A DNA stretch of 64,000 nucleotides, taken from the NCBI RefSeq assembly GCF_023546765.1, contig NZ_CP097484.1, positions 6,830,210 through 6,894,209 on the forward strand. Reading direction: 5' to 3'. The DNA comes from Methylobacterium tardum. GTDB lineage: Bacteria > Pseudomonadota > Alphaproteobacteria > Rhizobiales > Beijerinckiaceae. The notes beneath the pieces are model-generated. The model worked only from the letters and a program-made list of their open reading frames with translations. It made no database searches and had not been told where the DNA came from. Made by a program: the position numbers and the translations under genes. Of this stretch, positions 56,630 through 64,000 are shown one piece after another. Numbering within the stretch: the stretch's first letter is position 1; each line of letters opens with the position of its first letter.

Positions 56630-56766
56630 CGGCGAGCTGCCGCCCCACTAGGCCCGCGATCCGAGCTTGACCGCCGTGCCGCGATGCGGGAACGCTCCGG
56701 CCGGGCGGCGTCGGACCAGTTCCGGATCGTGCGGGTGACCCACCCTGGCCGCCGCTCGGAGGATGG

Positions 56767-57204
56767 ATGGCGCACCGGAACCCTGTCCCGATCAGCGCCA
56801 TCGTTCTGGGTGTGGCCGGCCTGATCCCGTTTCTCGGATTTGCGGCCCTGGCCGTCTCCGGCACCGATGGCGGGTTGAGCAGCATCGGATTGGCGCCGCG
56901 CACCATCCTCTCCGCCTACGGGGCGGTGATCGCCTCCTTCCTGGGCGGCATCCGCTGGGGTGCCGCAGCGGCGCGCAACGCCGGAAACGGCGACTACATC
57001 GTGGCGATCGTCCCGTCCCTGGTGGCCTGGGCCGCCATGGCGGCGCCGGCGCCCTGGGACCTGCGCATCCTCGGCGGTCTCGTGCTGGCCTGGGGGCTCA
57101 TCGATCAGGATCTGCCCCGCCGCGGCCTCGCACCGCTCTGGCTGGGCCGACTGCGGCTCGTTCTGTCCGGCGTCGCCGGCGCCGCGTTGCTGGTTGCCGC
57201 CTGA
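56767..57204 (+). CDS. DUF3429 inner-membrane protein
   Basis: A 145-residue protein with four to five hydrophobic segments (AIVLGVAGLIPFLGFAALA; ILSAYGAVIASFLGGIRWG; IVAIVPSLVAWAAMAA; GRLRLVLSGVAGAALLV). The FLGGIRWG motif is characteristic of DUF3429. Function is unknown. It converges on icd across a shared terminator. Confidence 0.83.
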   Translation: MAHRNPVPISAIVLGVAGLIPFLGFAALAVSGTDGGLSSIGLAPRTILSAYGAVIASFLGGIRWGAAAARNAGNGDYIVAIVPSLVAWAAMAAPAPWDLRILGGLVLAWGLIDQDLPRRGLAPLWLGRLRLVLSGVAGAALLVAA

Positions 57205-57265
57205 GCGCCTGTTCGATCCGCGGCCCCGCCTGAGCGTTCTCGGCGGATGGGGCGCCGACGAGAAA

Positions 57266-57290
57266 CGGCGGGCGTCCGGAACGCCCGCCG
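57266..57290 (-). terminator. Terminator of icd
   Basis: A perfect nine-pair stem CGGCGGGCG / CGCCCGCCG with a seven-base loop, followed on the minus strand by TTTCTC. It sits 23 bases after the icd stop. It is also near the end of the convergent DUF3429 gene and may act in both directions. Confidence 0.75.
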
Positions 57291-57312
57291 CTCTCAAGGT
57301 CTTGCTCGTGCC

Positions 57313-58527
57313 TCACGCACCCATGGCGGTCTTCAGGTTCTGGTCGACCTTGTCGAGGAAGCCCGTCGTGGAGAGCCACTTCTGATCGGGCCCGACCAGC
57401 AGCGCCAGGTCCTTGGTCATGAAGCCGGCCTCGACCGTGTCGACGCAGACCTTCTCCAGGGTGGCGGAGAACTTCGCCAGATCGTCGTTGCCGTCGAGCT
57501 TGGCGCGGTGGGACAGGCCGCGGGTCCAGGCGAAGATCGACGCGATCGAGTTGGTCGAGGTCTCGCGGCCCTTCTGGTGCTCGCGGTAGTGGCGGGTGAC
57601 GGTGCCGTGGGCGGCCTCGGCCTCGACGGTCTGGCCATCCGGCGTCATCAGCACGGAGGTCATCAGGCCGAGCGAGCCGAAGCCCTGCGCGGCAGTGTCG
57701 GACTGGACGTCGCCGTCGTAGTTCTTGCAGGCCCAGACGTAGCCGCCCGACCATTTCAGGCACGAGGCGACCATGTCGCCGATCAGGCGGTGCTCGTAGG
57801 TGATGCCGAGCGGCTTGAACTTGGCCTCGAACTCCTCCTCGTAGACCTTCTGGAACAGGTCCTTGAACCGGCCGTCATAGGCCTTCAGGATGGTGTTCTT
57901 GGTCGACAGATAGACCGGGTACTTGCGCGCGAGGCCGTAGTTCATCGAGGCGCGGGCGAAGTCGATGATCGACTGGTCGAGGTTGTACATCGACATGGCG
58001 ACACCGGCCTCGGGGAATTTGAATACCTCCTTCTCGATGACGGTGCCGTCGTCGCCCTCGAATTTGATGGTCAGGCGGCCCTTGCCGGGCACCTTGAAAT
58101 CGGTGGCGCGATACTGGTCGCCGTAGGCGTGGCGGCCGATCACGAAGGGCTGGGTCCAGCCGGGCACGAGGCGCGGCACGTTCTTGCAGATGATCGGCTC
58201 GCGGAAGATCACGCCGCCGAGGATGTTGCGGATCGTGCCGTTCGGCGACCGCCACATCTCCTTGAGGCCGAATTCCTGCACCCGCTGCTCGTCGGGGGTG
58301 ATGGTCGCGCACTTCACGCCGACGCCGTGGCGCTTGATCGCCTCGGCGGCGTCGACCGTGACCTTGTCGTTGGTGGCGTCGCGGTGCTCGACGCCGAGAT
58401 CGTAGTACTCGAGGTCGACGTCGAGATAGGGATGGATGAGCTTGTTCTTGATCTCGGCCCAGATGATCCGGGTCATCTCGTCGCCGTCGAGCTCGGCGAC
58501 GGGGTTTGCTACCTTGATCTTCGCCAT
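57313..58527 (-). CDS. icd: NADP-dependent isocitrate dehydrogenase
   Basis: A 404-residue TCA-cycle enzyme converting isocitrate to 2-oxoglutarate with NADP. It is of the eukaryote-like type II family seen in alphaproteobacteria: [14 protein letters not shown] carries the substrate serine, [12 protein letters not shown] follows, and the C-terminal half has [20 protein letters not shown] and [15 protein letters not shown] at 58527 ([18 protein letters not shown]) matches the family start; GGGAAGG stands upstream. A terminator follows, so it is monocistronic. Confidence 0.96.
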   Translation of the reverse strand: MAKIKVANPVAELDGDEMTRIIWAEIKNKLIHPYLDVDLEYYDLGVEHRDATNDKVTVDAAEAIKRHGVGVKCATITPDEQRVQEFGLKEMWRSPNGTIRNILGGVIFREPIICKNVPRLVPGWTQPFVIGRHAYGDQYRATDFKVPGKGRLTIKFEGDDGTVIEKEVFKFPEAGVAMSMYNLDQSIIDFARASMNYGLARKYPVYLSTKNTILKAYDGRFKDLFQKVYEEEFEAKFKPLGITYEHRLIGDMVASCLKWSGGYVWACKNYDGDVQSDTAAQGFGSLGLMTSVLMTPDGQTVEAEAAHGTVTRHYREHQKGRETSTNSIASIFAWTRGLSHRAKLDGNDDLAKFSATLEKVCVDTVEAGFMTKDLALLVGPDQKWLSTTGFLDKVDQNLKTAMGA

Positions 58528-58733
58528 GGGCCGATGCCTTCCCGCCTTGTTCCGGTGCACGGCATGCAAGGGCCGTGCGGTCGCCGCCCTGAGAGCCGTG
58601 TCGGGCGTCTCGGGCCGGAATCGCCCCGCGACATAGCGCGGGGCTTCCGGCGACGGAAGGCGCGCACTGTCATCCGGCCGGCTTCGTCACCCAACCCTCG
58701 ACGGGCGCGGGCTCGTCATGCCAGACGGCCTTC

Positions 58734-59507
58734 ATGACCAGCCGCGATTCCCAGGACGACGCCCAGAGGAAGGCCACCGAAGTCCCGCCGGGGATCGCCC
58801 CGGCCGTGATCCTGGTGGAGCCGCAGCTCGCCGAGAATATCGGGATGACCGCCCGCGCCATGGCGAATTTCGGCCTGTCGGAGCTGCGCCTCGTCAACCC
58901 GAAGAACGGGTGGCCCAAGAAGGGCGTCCGCGAGGCGGCCTCGGGCGCGACGCATGTCCTGGACGGGGTCGTGATCTTCGGCAGCGTCGCCGAGGCCATC
59001 GCGGACTGCCAGTACGTGCTGGCGACCACGGCGCGCGAGCGCGGGCAGATGAAACGGGTCTTCGCGCCCGAAGAGGCCATGGGCGAGCTCGTGGCCCGGG
59101 AGGGCCAGCGCACCGCGGTGATGTTCGGGCGCGAGCGGGTTGGGCTGACCAATGACGAGGTATCGCTCGCCGACGCAATCATCACCTTCCCGGTCTCGCC
59201 GGATTTTCCCTCGCTCAACCTCGCGCAGGCGGTGCTGCTGGTCGGCTACACGTGGCGGCAGGCGAGCGGGCGGGCGCGGCTGCCCTTCTCGGGCGAGCTG
59301 CTCTCGCCGCCGGCGACCCGCGAGGCGCTGATCGCGCTGTTCGGAAGCCTCGAGGCGGCGCTCGACGAGGCCGGCTTCTACCCGCCGGAGAAGAAGGAGA
59401 TCATCGCGCGCAATATGCGCGACATGCTCCACCGCATGAGCCTGACCGAGCAGGATGTGCGGACGTTCCGCGGCGCGCTGCGGGTCCTGACCCGAAAGGG
59501 GGCCTGA
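58734..59507 (+). CDS. trmJ: tRNA (cytidine/uridine-2'-O) methyltransferase TrmJ
   Basis: A 257-residue SpoU-family RNA methyltransferase acting at the ribose of tRNA position 32. The knotted SAM-binding fold shows AENIGMTARAMANFG (motif 1), FGRERVGLTNDE (motif 2) and SLNLAQAVLLVGY (motif 3). Enough C-terminal sequence follows for the TrmJ extension. ATG at 58734 lies just after a window start for minus-strand icd. It converges on a small gene whose stop is adjacent to its own. Confidence 0.88.
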   Translation: MTSRDSQDDAQRKATEVPPGIAPAVILVEPQLAENIGMTARAMANFGLSELRLVNPKNGWPKKGVREAASGATHVLDGVVIFGSVAEAIADCQYVLATTARERGQMKRVFAPEEAMGELVAREGQRTAVMFGRERVGLTNDEVSLADAIITFPVSPDFPSLNLAQAVLLVGYTWRQASGRARLPFSGELLSPPATREALIALFGSLEAALDEAGFYPPEKKEIIARNMRDMLHRMSLTEQDVRTFRGALRVLTRKGA

Positions 59508-59693
59508 TCAGCCGGAGGCCGGCTCCATCTCCGGCGGCTTGCCGCCGCCGAAGCAGCGGCCGACCGCCTCCCAGAACGCCGCCTGCTCCTCGACGGTGCA
59601 TTGGGCCATCCGCTCCTCGACCTTGGCGCGGCCGGCCACCGCGTCCGGAGTCGCGGCAATATCCGCCTCGCTCGGGTTTCTCGCCTCGGCCAT
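59508..59693 (-). CDS. Small hypothetical protein
   Basis: A 61-residue acidic protein (EADIAATPDAVAGRAKVEER; CTVEEQAAFWEAVGRCFGGG). A perfect GGAGG stands seven bases before the ATG at 59693, the best support for it being real. Its stop abuts the TrmJ stop, and it is divergent from ccmA. No family recognised. Confidence 0.6.
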   Translation of the reverse strand: MAEARNPSEADIAATPDAVAGRAKVEERMAQCTVEEQAAFWEAVGRCFGGGKPPEMEPASG

Positions 59694-59818
59694 CGGCAAT
59701 CCTCCGTTGCAGAACGAAAGCGCAGCTGGACCGTGCGGTTCCGTTCCCCGGCGCAATCGGGCATGGAGACGACTTCGCGGAACAGCTGCGCGGCGTCAGG
59801 ACGGGGGCGGAGGAGCGG

Positions 59819-60457
59819 GTGCGGCTTAGCGTGGACGATCTGGCCTGCCGCCGCTCCGGGCGCCGCATCTTCTCCAACCTGTCCTTCGCCCTCGGGCCCG
59901 GCGACGCCCTGGCGGTGACCGGGCGGAACGGCGCGGGCAAGTCGAGCCTGCTCGCGATCCTGTCGGGGCGGCTGCGGCCCGATGCCGGGCGGATCACGGT
60001 CGCCGATGTCGGGGAGGCGAGCCTGCCGGAATGCCTGCACACGGTCGGCCATCGCGACGGGCTGAAGTCGTCGCTGACGGCGGGGGAGAACCTCCTGTTC
60101 GCGCAGCGGCTCCTCGGTGCGCCGCGCCTCGGCCCGCGCGCCGCGCTGGAGCGCCTCGGTCTCGGCCATGCCCATGACCTGCCGGTGGCCTATCTCTCGG
60201 CGGGCCAGCGGCGGCGCGTTGCCCTGGCCGTGCTGCTGGTTTGCGCCCGGCCGCTCTGGCTGCTGGACGAGCCGACCGCGGCCCTGGACACCACCTCGCA
60301 GGCGGTGCTCGCCGAGCTGATGGAAGGCCATCGGGCCGGCGGCGGCCTGGTGATTGCGGCGACCCATCAATCCCTCGGCTTGGCCGGCGCGGCGGAACTG
60401 CGCATCGAGGCGACCGCTGCGGCGCCTGCGGCGGACGTGCTGGAGGAATGGGCGTGA
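59819..60457 (+). CDS. ccmA: Heme exporter ATP-binding protein CcmA
   Basis: A 212-residue ABC ATPase of the CcmABCD complex needed for cytochrome c maturation; it powers release of holo-CcmE. Walker A GRNGAGKS is at 35-42, the signature LSAGQRRRVALA follows, and Walker B is LWLLDEPTAALD. The start is GTG at 59819 with GGAGG nearby. Its last ten bases overlap the ccmB start. The family is recognised by its short length and pairing with CcmB. Confidence 0.9.
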   Translation: MRLSVDDLACRRSGRRIFSNLSFALGPGDALAVTGRNGAGKSSLLAILSGRLRPDAGRITVADVGEASLPECLHTVGHRDGLKSSLTAGENLLFAQRLLGAPRLGPRAALERLGLGHAHDLPVAYLSAGQRRRVALAVLLVCARPLWLLDEPTAALDTTSQAVLAELMEGHRAGGGLVIAATHQSLGLAGAAELRIEATAAAPAADVLEEWA

Positions 60458-61122
60458 TTCGGGCCTTCCTCGCCCTCATCGCCCGCGACCTCCGCCTCGC
60501 CGGCCGCGTCGGCGGCTCGGGCGCTCTGTCGCTGGTCTTCTTCCTGATGATCGTCGCCCTGGTGCCGTTCGCCCTCGGGCCCGACCTCAACCTGCTGTCG
60601 CGGATCGGCCCGTCGATCCTGTGGCTCGCCGCGGTGCTGGCGACACTGATCGGCCTCGACCGCCTGTTCCAGGCCGACGAGGAGGACGGCTCCCTCGACC
60701 TGATGACCGCCGCGCCGGTGCCTCTCGAGCTGGTGGTGCTCGGCAAGGTGACGGCGCACTGGCTGACCACCGGCCTGCCGCTGGCGCTGGCCGCGCCGCT
60801 CTTCGGCCTGCTCGTGGCCCTCGACGGCACCGCCATGGGCGCGACGTCCCTGACGCTGCTGGCCGGCACGCCGGCGCTCAGCTTCATCGGCGCGGTGGGC
60901 GCGGCGCTCACCGCCTCGATTCGGCGGGGCGGCCTGATCCTCGCCGTGCTGGTGCTGCCGCTGATGATTCCGACGCTGATCTTCGGCGTCTCCGCCGCTC
61001 AGGCGGCGAGCGGCGGGACGGTGCCGTTTCTCGTGCCGCTGGCCGTGCTCGGGGCTCTGACGCTGATCGCCGCCGTGGTCGGAACGCTGGCGGCGGCGGC
61101 GGCACTGCGATGGCCGGAGTGA
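60448..61122 (+). CDS. ccmB: Heme exporter permease CcmB
   Basis: A 224-residue inner-membrane protein with about six hydrophobic segments. The N-terminal FLALIARDLRLAGRVGG and LIGLDRLFQADEEDGSLDLM are family-typical. It forms the membrane part of the CcmA exporter. The start overlaps ccmA by ten bases. In many alphaproteobacteria ccmC follows, but here a minus-strand, lower-GC insert begins immediately after the stop. Confidence 0.9.
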   Translation: MGVIRAFLALIARDLRLAGRVGGSGALSLVFFLMIVALVPFALGPDLNLLSRIGPSILWLAAVLATLIGLDRLFQADEEDGSLDLMTAAPVPLELVVLGKVTAHWLTTGLPLALAAPLFGLLVALDGTAMGATSLTLLAGTPALSFIGAVGAALTASIRRGGLILAVLVLPLMIPTLIFGVSAAQAASGGTVPFLVPLAVLGALTLIAAVVGTLAAAAALRWPE

Positions 61123-61138
61123 GGGTTTGCTTTTAACC

Positions 61139-61168
61139 GGTATGGTCGCTGGTCTAGCCGACCATACC
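61139..61168. repeat. Inverted repeat at the ccmB-proximal edge of the insert
   Basis: GGTATGGTCG and CGACCATACC, a perfect ten-base dyad with a ten-base loop, lies 16 bases after the ccmB stop. The stop of the minus-strand gene lies in the loop. There is no T-run after it, so it is not a standard terminator; it could be a weak terminator or a boundary feature. Confidence 0.5.
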
Positions 61169-61873
61169 CCAATGTGTGTGTTCCAGGGGAAACGGCGTTG
61201 AACGCCAATAGGGTTCAAGGTTCGTGCCGATAGTGTTCTCGGCCTCCCAGCCGTGCGGCAACCGTGCCAGCGCCGCGCGGTCGCCAGCCATCAGCGGTTC
61301 GGTCAAGAGGCACCACTGGTCGTAAACATAATTGCGTGACGGATCTGACAGGGTCGTACGCGGCACATAGTTGTGCATCACATTTCGCCACTCCGCCTGC
61401 GCCGCTGGAATTTCGCCGAGCGCGACATGCATGAGCGTTTTCCAAGGCGGATGCTCGGCAAAGGAATTATGCTGGTGTGCACGTAGATGAGCGATAGTTT
61501 TCTCCAACGTATCGAGAGAGGAAAACACCGGCAGGATCCTGGCTTCGACCTGATCGATAAAGTCGCCCGGCATGGTGGGATCATCCCATTCGAACAGCCC
61601 GGTTCGACCCCGGGGCCTGTATTTAAGTGATCGACCGATTAGCGAACACGCTCCGATTCGACTAATAAACGCATAATGTCCCGGCTCAAATCGAGTATCT
61701 ACCCACCAGTCGACTGTGAAATTTCCTCTTTTTGGCCTATTGTGGATACGAATATAAGGGTTCCAGTGAGTGACCGGCAGATAGGCCATAATATTGCCGG
61801 TGGCCATGATGAGGTCGTTGTGCCTCTGGAGCAGAGGTTTGGCCAGCCTCTTGATTTGGGGGGCGGAACTCAT
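61154..61873 (-). CDS. Unknown protein downstream of a nuclease-like gene (candidate immunity protein)
   Basis: A 239-residue soluble protein without recognised family. It has an aromatic-rich N-terminal part (NPYIRIHNRPKRGNFTVDWW; GHYAFISRIGAC) and a helical middle (LDTLEKTIAHLRAHQHNSF). The ATG overlaps the upstream gene's stop by four bases (ATGA), so translation is coupled. Base composition is clearly lower in GC than flanks. The position directly after a nuclease-like gene, with overlap, is the usual place of an immunity protein in polymorphic toxin modules. That role is inference; no immunity family was recognised by sequence. Confidence 0.55.
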   Translation of the reverse strand: MSSAPQIKRLAKPLLQRHNDLIMATGNIMAYLPVTHWNPYIRIHNRPKRGNFTVDWWVDTRFEPGHYAFISRIGACSLIGRSLKYRPRGRTGLFEWDDPTMPGDFIDQVEARILPVFSSLDTLEKTIAHLRAHQHNSFAEHPPWKTLMHVALGEIPAAQAEWRNVMHNYVPRTTLSDPSRNYVYDQWCLLTEPLMAGDRAALARLPHGWEAENTIGTNLEPYWRSTPFPLEHTHWGMVG

Positions 61874-62960
61874 GTTTGCGGTTTCACTTGAGTGATGATG
61901 ATTCGTTCGAGGTAAGGGTAATTCCTGATCGCGGCAGCGGCGAGCTGCATGGCCCGCGCCAATGACATTTCCGCATTTCCGGTTTTGTGATCATAGACGC
62001 AGACAGTCCGTGTTGCCTTCACGTTTTCCAGAAGATCAAGTCGGACGTTGCCTGGCTTGTAAGGGTTAGACTTTCCTCCACTCGGATCGAGCAGGATTTC
62101 TGCTTTAAAATAAGGATCTTCCTGAGAATTCACGCGTCTCGCGACCTCAATATGTACCTTGGTGCCAAAATCCGTCGGGTCTCGATAATTGCCTGACGCG
62201 CAGACTGACTTCGTGACATCATTGACGATGGCTAAGGCTTCTCCATTGCGCGGGCACGCGCCGTCGAGCGCCTGCTGATTGAGTTTGCCGACCCAGGGTG
62301 TCAGGGCTTGTTGTGCGCCAGTGCCGGGATCGAATTCGTGTGCGGTCAGGCCCAAAACCGCTCCAAAGCCATCGTCCTGAGTGGATAAGACCGCCAGCAG
62401 CGACAGCGCGAGCTCGAGGTCCGCACGGGTTCAACAGCGGCGAGCGCGCCTTCGATTGCTAGCGAAACAGCCGGCAGGAAGGCGGGCTGTACGATTGGTT
62501 CGGAGACGAGGTCTATCGCAGTGAAGGTACTGCGCGACTGCACGTCGCCGGTCTGACCATCCCGGATCGTCTGCGTTTCCCCGGATGTCTCGAAGATCCG
62601 GCTCTCGCCGTCCGGCGCGATCACCGTGTGTTGTTCGTCGAAGGGCTTTCGCCCAGTGTGTATTCGGATCGACAGGACGTGCGTCCCATCCTCCAGCGTT
62701 GTGGCTTCCGTGAACGGGGGCGGATCTTGAGGAGAGGGGCCGCTGGGCCGATCCTCGTGGAGTGTGGCCCATTGGCCGCCCCCGGGAGCGGGCACCCACT
62801 CGCCGCCGTTTGGCTGTCCTGCTGGTGCGCGCGGCTGCGTCTCCCAGCCTTTGGCGTGAAGCTGCCGCTGCAGGCGGATCAGCTTTGTCTCCAGGGCGAG
62901 GCCGGCAAGAACGCTGCGCAGCACGATCGCATCGACATACGCTTGAGACGTGTCACGCAT
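61870..62960 (-). pseudogene. Polymorphic-toxin-like protein with C-terminal nuclease-type domain, single frameshift
   Basis: The first frame (from ATG 62960) carries a helical start (DAIVLRSVLAGLALETKLIR), the RAPAGQPNGGEWVP motif typical of phage-head-related toxin and structural proteins, and a beta-rich middle. It goes out of frame near 62430; one missing base there joins it to the frame with LELALSLLAVLS through to TAG/TGA at 61870. The C-terminus (RLDLLE, VCVYDHKTG, ARAMQLAAAAI) resembles a PD-(D/E)XK-type nuclease core: Asp, then Asp-x-Lys, then a Gln helix. Repaired length is about 363 residues. The nuclease call is moderate. It may be a real pseudogene or a sequence error. Confidence 0.55.
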
Positions 62961-62962
62961 CG

Positions 62963-62992
62963 TCGCCTCGCCTCGCCTCGCCTCGCCTCGCC
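62963..62992. repeat. Pentanucleotide repeat (TCGCC)6 next to the toxin-like start
   Basis: Six exact copies of TCGCC on the plus strand, i.e. GGCGA on the coding strand, end two bases before the ATG at 62960. They provide several GAGG-like ribosome sites, and in the longer frame they encode repeated RRGEA residues. Repeat-number change would shift spacing and upstream frame, the classic layout of a contingency locus. Confidence 0.85.
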
Positions 62993-63094
62993 GACCTGTC
63001 GCGGCCCGGTCAGAACGGGACAAAACAAGAATATAGGAAAAATATCAAGATCTAAGACATGTGGCTCGATCAGGCCGCTGCGGGCTGTTCCGCG

Positions 63095-63123
63095 TTGACG
63101 CGTCGCGCCCTGCTCACTATAGA
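63095..63123 (+). promoter_or_regulatory. Promoter of rpsT
   Basis: TTGACG at 63095-63100 and TATAGA at 63118-63123 are 17 bases apart, near the housekeeping consensus. They stand about 130 bases before the rpsT ATG, leaving room for a leader. Confidence 0.65.
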
Positions 63124-63253
63124 GACCGCTTCGCCGAGGGGCCGCGCTTTCGCGCGCGCTGCGTCTCGGTCATCGCCAGACAACCTGACGCGACGACCGA
63201 TCTCCGGCCAAACCGGCCCGTCGGCATCGCCCGACGAAGAGAACGAGGATTCC

Positions 63254-63520
63254 ATGGCCAACACCGCTTCGGCCAAGAAGATGACCCGCAAGATCGCCAA
63301 GCGCACGGCGATCAACCGCTCGCGCCGCTCGCGCATGCGTACCTTCGTCCGCAAGGTCGAAGAGGCCATCGCCACGGGCAACCAGCAGGATGCGCTGGCT
63401 GCCCTGCGCGCCGCCGAGCCCGAGATGATGCGCGCCGCGCAGCACGGCATCGTTCACAAGAACAATGCCTCGCGGAAGGTCTCGCGCCTCGCCGCCCGAG
63501 TGAAGGCGCTCGCCGCCTAA
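63254..63520 (+). CDS. rpsT: 30S ribosomal protein S20
   Basis: An 88-residue basic helical protein of the small ribosomal subunit that binds 16S rRNA. It begins [20 protein letters not shown] and ends RVKALAA, the family pattern, with length as usual. A sigma-70 type promoter lies upstream, GAGG stands before the ATG, and a strong terminator follows. In alphaproteobacteria rpsT is commonly just upstream of dnaA. Confidence 0.97.
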   Translation: MANTASAKKMTRKIAKRTAINRSRRSRMRTFVRKVEEAIATGNQQDALAALRAAEPEMMRAAQHGIVHKNNASRKVSRLAARVKALAA

Positions 63521-63546
63521 CGCACCCACACAGTCCAGACGGTTTT

Positions 63547-63573
63547 AAGCCCGGCCTTCGCGCCGGGCTTTTT
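63547..63573 (+). terminator. Rho-independent terminator of rpsT
   Basis: AAGCCCGGC and GCCGGGCTT form a nine-pair stem with a six-base loop, followed by a T-run (five in a row). It starts 26 bases after the rpsT stop. Confidence 0.92.
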
Positions 63574-63896
63574 CGTGCGCGCTGTCCAGGCGGCGTTCGC
63601 CGGCGCGCGTGGGTCCGAACCGTTAACCCTATCCAAGAATCGATGCGATTGCAGAGTCCGGGATCGGCGTGTAGCTTAACAGAAACTGACACTCCACAAG
63701 CAAAACATAGCGATTTCGGGACTCCAGCGAATCAATCTGATTCGCCAAGACTCTAGCGACCGTGTTGAACGCCCCTGGGAACACTTGCCGACAGCGCCCC
63801 GCGCCATCCCCGCAAGTCCCAGTGTTAAAGGAACTGTAGGTAATTGTTGATAGGCTCTTCCAATCGGCAAATGGTCCCCGTGGAGGGGTTGACTCC
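63574..63896. other. Lower-GC region after rpsT with palindromes
   Basis: About 320 bases without a convincing gene. Composition is lower in GC than the chromosome. It holds the 19-base palindrome GCGAATCA-ATC-TGATTCGC at 63727-63745 and a larger imperfect dyad around 63775-63822 (CTGGGAACACTTGC with GCAAGTCCCAG). If dnaA follows to the right as in relatives, this could be its promoter region or part of an origin. I found no clear DnaA box. Confidence 0.4.
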
Positions 63897-64000
63897 ATGA
63901 GTTGGACTCTGTCCCGCCCGTTGTTGCGGGACGCTGAGGGCGTAATTCGTGCGTACGCGCGGCCTGCGGATTTCCGTGGGCAGCGTCGGGAGAGCCAGTG
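63897..64000 (+). CDS. Possible 5' end of a gene running out of the window
   Basis: An ATG at 63897 is preceded by a good GGAGGGG about nine bases away, and the frame is open for 34 codons to the window end (begins MSWTLSRPLLRD). It does not look like the usual DnaA N-terminus, and the product cannot be recognised from this length. It may be a short gene or a leader. Confidence 0.3.
   Translation, partial: MSWTLSRPLLRDAEGVIRAYARPADFRGQRRESQ

Noticed and set aside
63629..63898. 89-codon minus-strand frame in the region after rpsT
   Set aside because: No ribosome site or family likeness; it spans palindromes, so it is left as non-coding.

Overview
The window is very GC-rich, tightly packed bacterial chromosome. 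It looks like an alphaproteobacterium of the Hyphomicrobiales, most like Methylobacterium. Supporting signs are a ChvG-type sensor kinase followed by a short HPr kinase and a mannose-type EIIA, a lipid A very-long-chain acyl module ending in an LpxXL-like acyltransferase, a PodJ-like Sel1 protein, DUF1194/DUF1223/DUF2218/DUF3429 proteins, and rpsT near the right edge. The genus is inferred from protein families; no rRNA is present to confirm it. There is no integrase, transposase, CRISPR array or prophage.

Layout. 1-2.6 kb: ChvG, HprK and EIIA-Man (regulatory PTS). 2.6-12.2 kb, minus strand: RhtA-like exporter, hslU, SulP transporter, two chemoreceptors, hslV and an SGNH hydrolase; hslV and hslU are separated by about 5.9 kb. 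12.6-14.5 kb: MSMEG_0565-type glycosyltransferase (frameshifted), MSMEG_0570-type protein and a small exported protein. 14.5-20.3 kb: selB, CYTH-CHAD protein, YbdK-type ligase and TerB-like protein. 20.4-26.5 kb: M20-type amidohydrolase, then ketoacyl synthase, ketoreductase, SH3 protein, zinc dehydrogenase and LpxXL-like acyltransferase. 26.5-28.5 kb: DUF1223 (frameshifted), a small membrane protein and DUF1194. 28.5-34.2 kb: M81 protein, Ldh-type oxidoreductase, MFS permease and UxaA-type dehydratase in one direction. 34.4-44.6 kb: saccharopine-dehydrogenase-like protein, PutA (two frameshifts), peptide-binding protein, DUF2218, GlcD-type flavoprotein, FAH-fold hydrolase, Nudix and tRNA-Gly. 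44.8-53.1 kb: GGDEF-EAL protein, HerA-like ATPase, three small proteins, metY and an acyl-CoA dehydrogenase. 53.4-61.1 kb: PodJ-like protein, DUF3429, icd, TrmJ, a small protein and ccmAB. 61.1-63.0 kb: a lower-GC insert that looks like a nuclease toxin and partner-protein pair. 63.1-64 kb: rpsT and the sequence after it, where dnaA would be expected in this group.

Five otherwise well-conserved genes carry six apparent single-base shifts (SGNH hydrolase, glycosyltransferase, DUF1223, putA twice, toxin-like gene). All lie in GC-rich or short homopolymer context. Assembly error is the simplest explanation, although genuine decay cannot be excluded from one sequence.

The most interesting parts are the toxin-like pair with a GGCGA pentanucleotide repeat just before its start codon, the split hslV/hslU, the orphan MSMEG_0565-0570 pair, and the uncharacterised M81-Ldh-MFS-UxaA operon.
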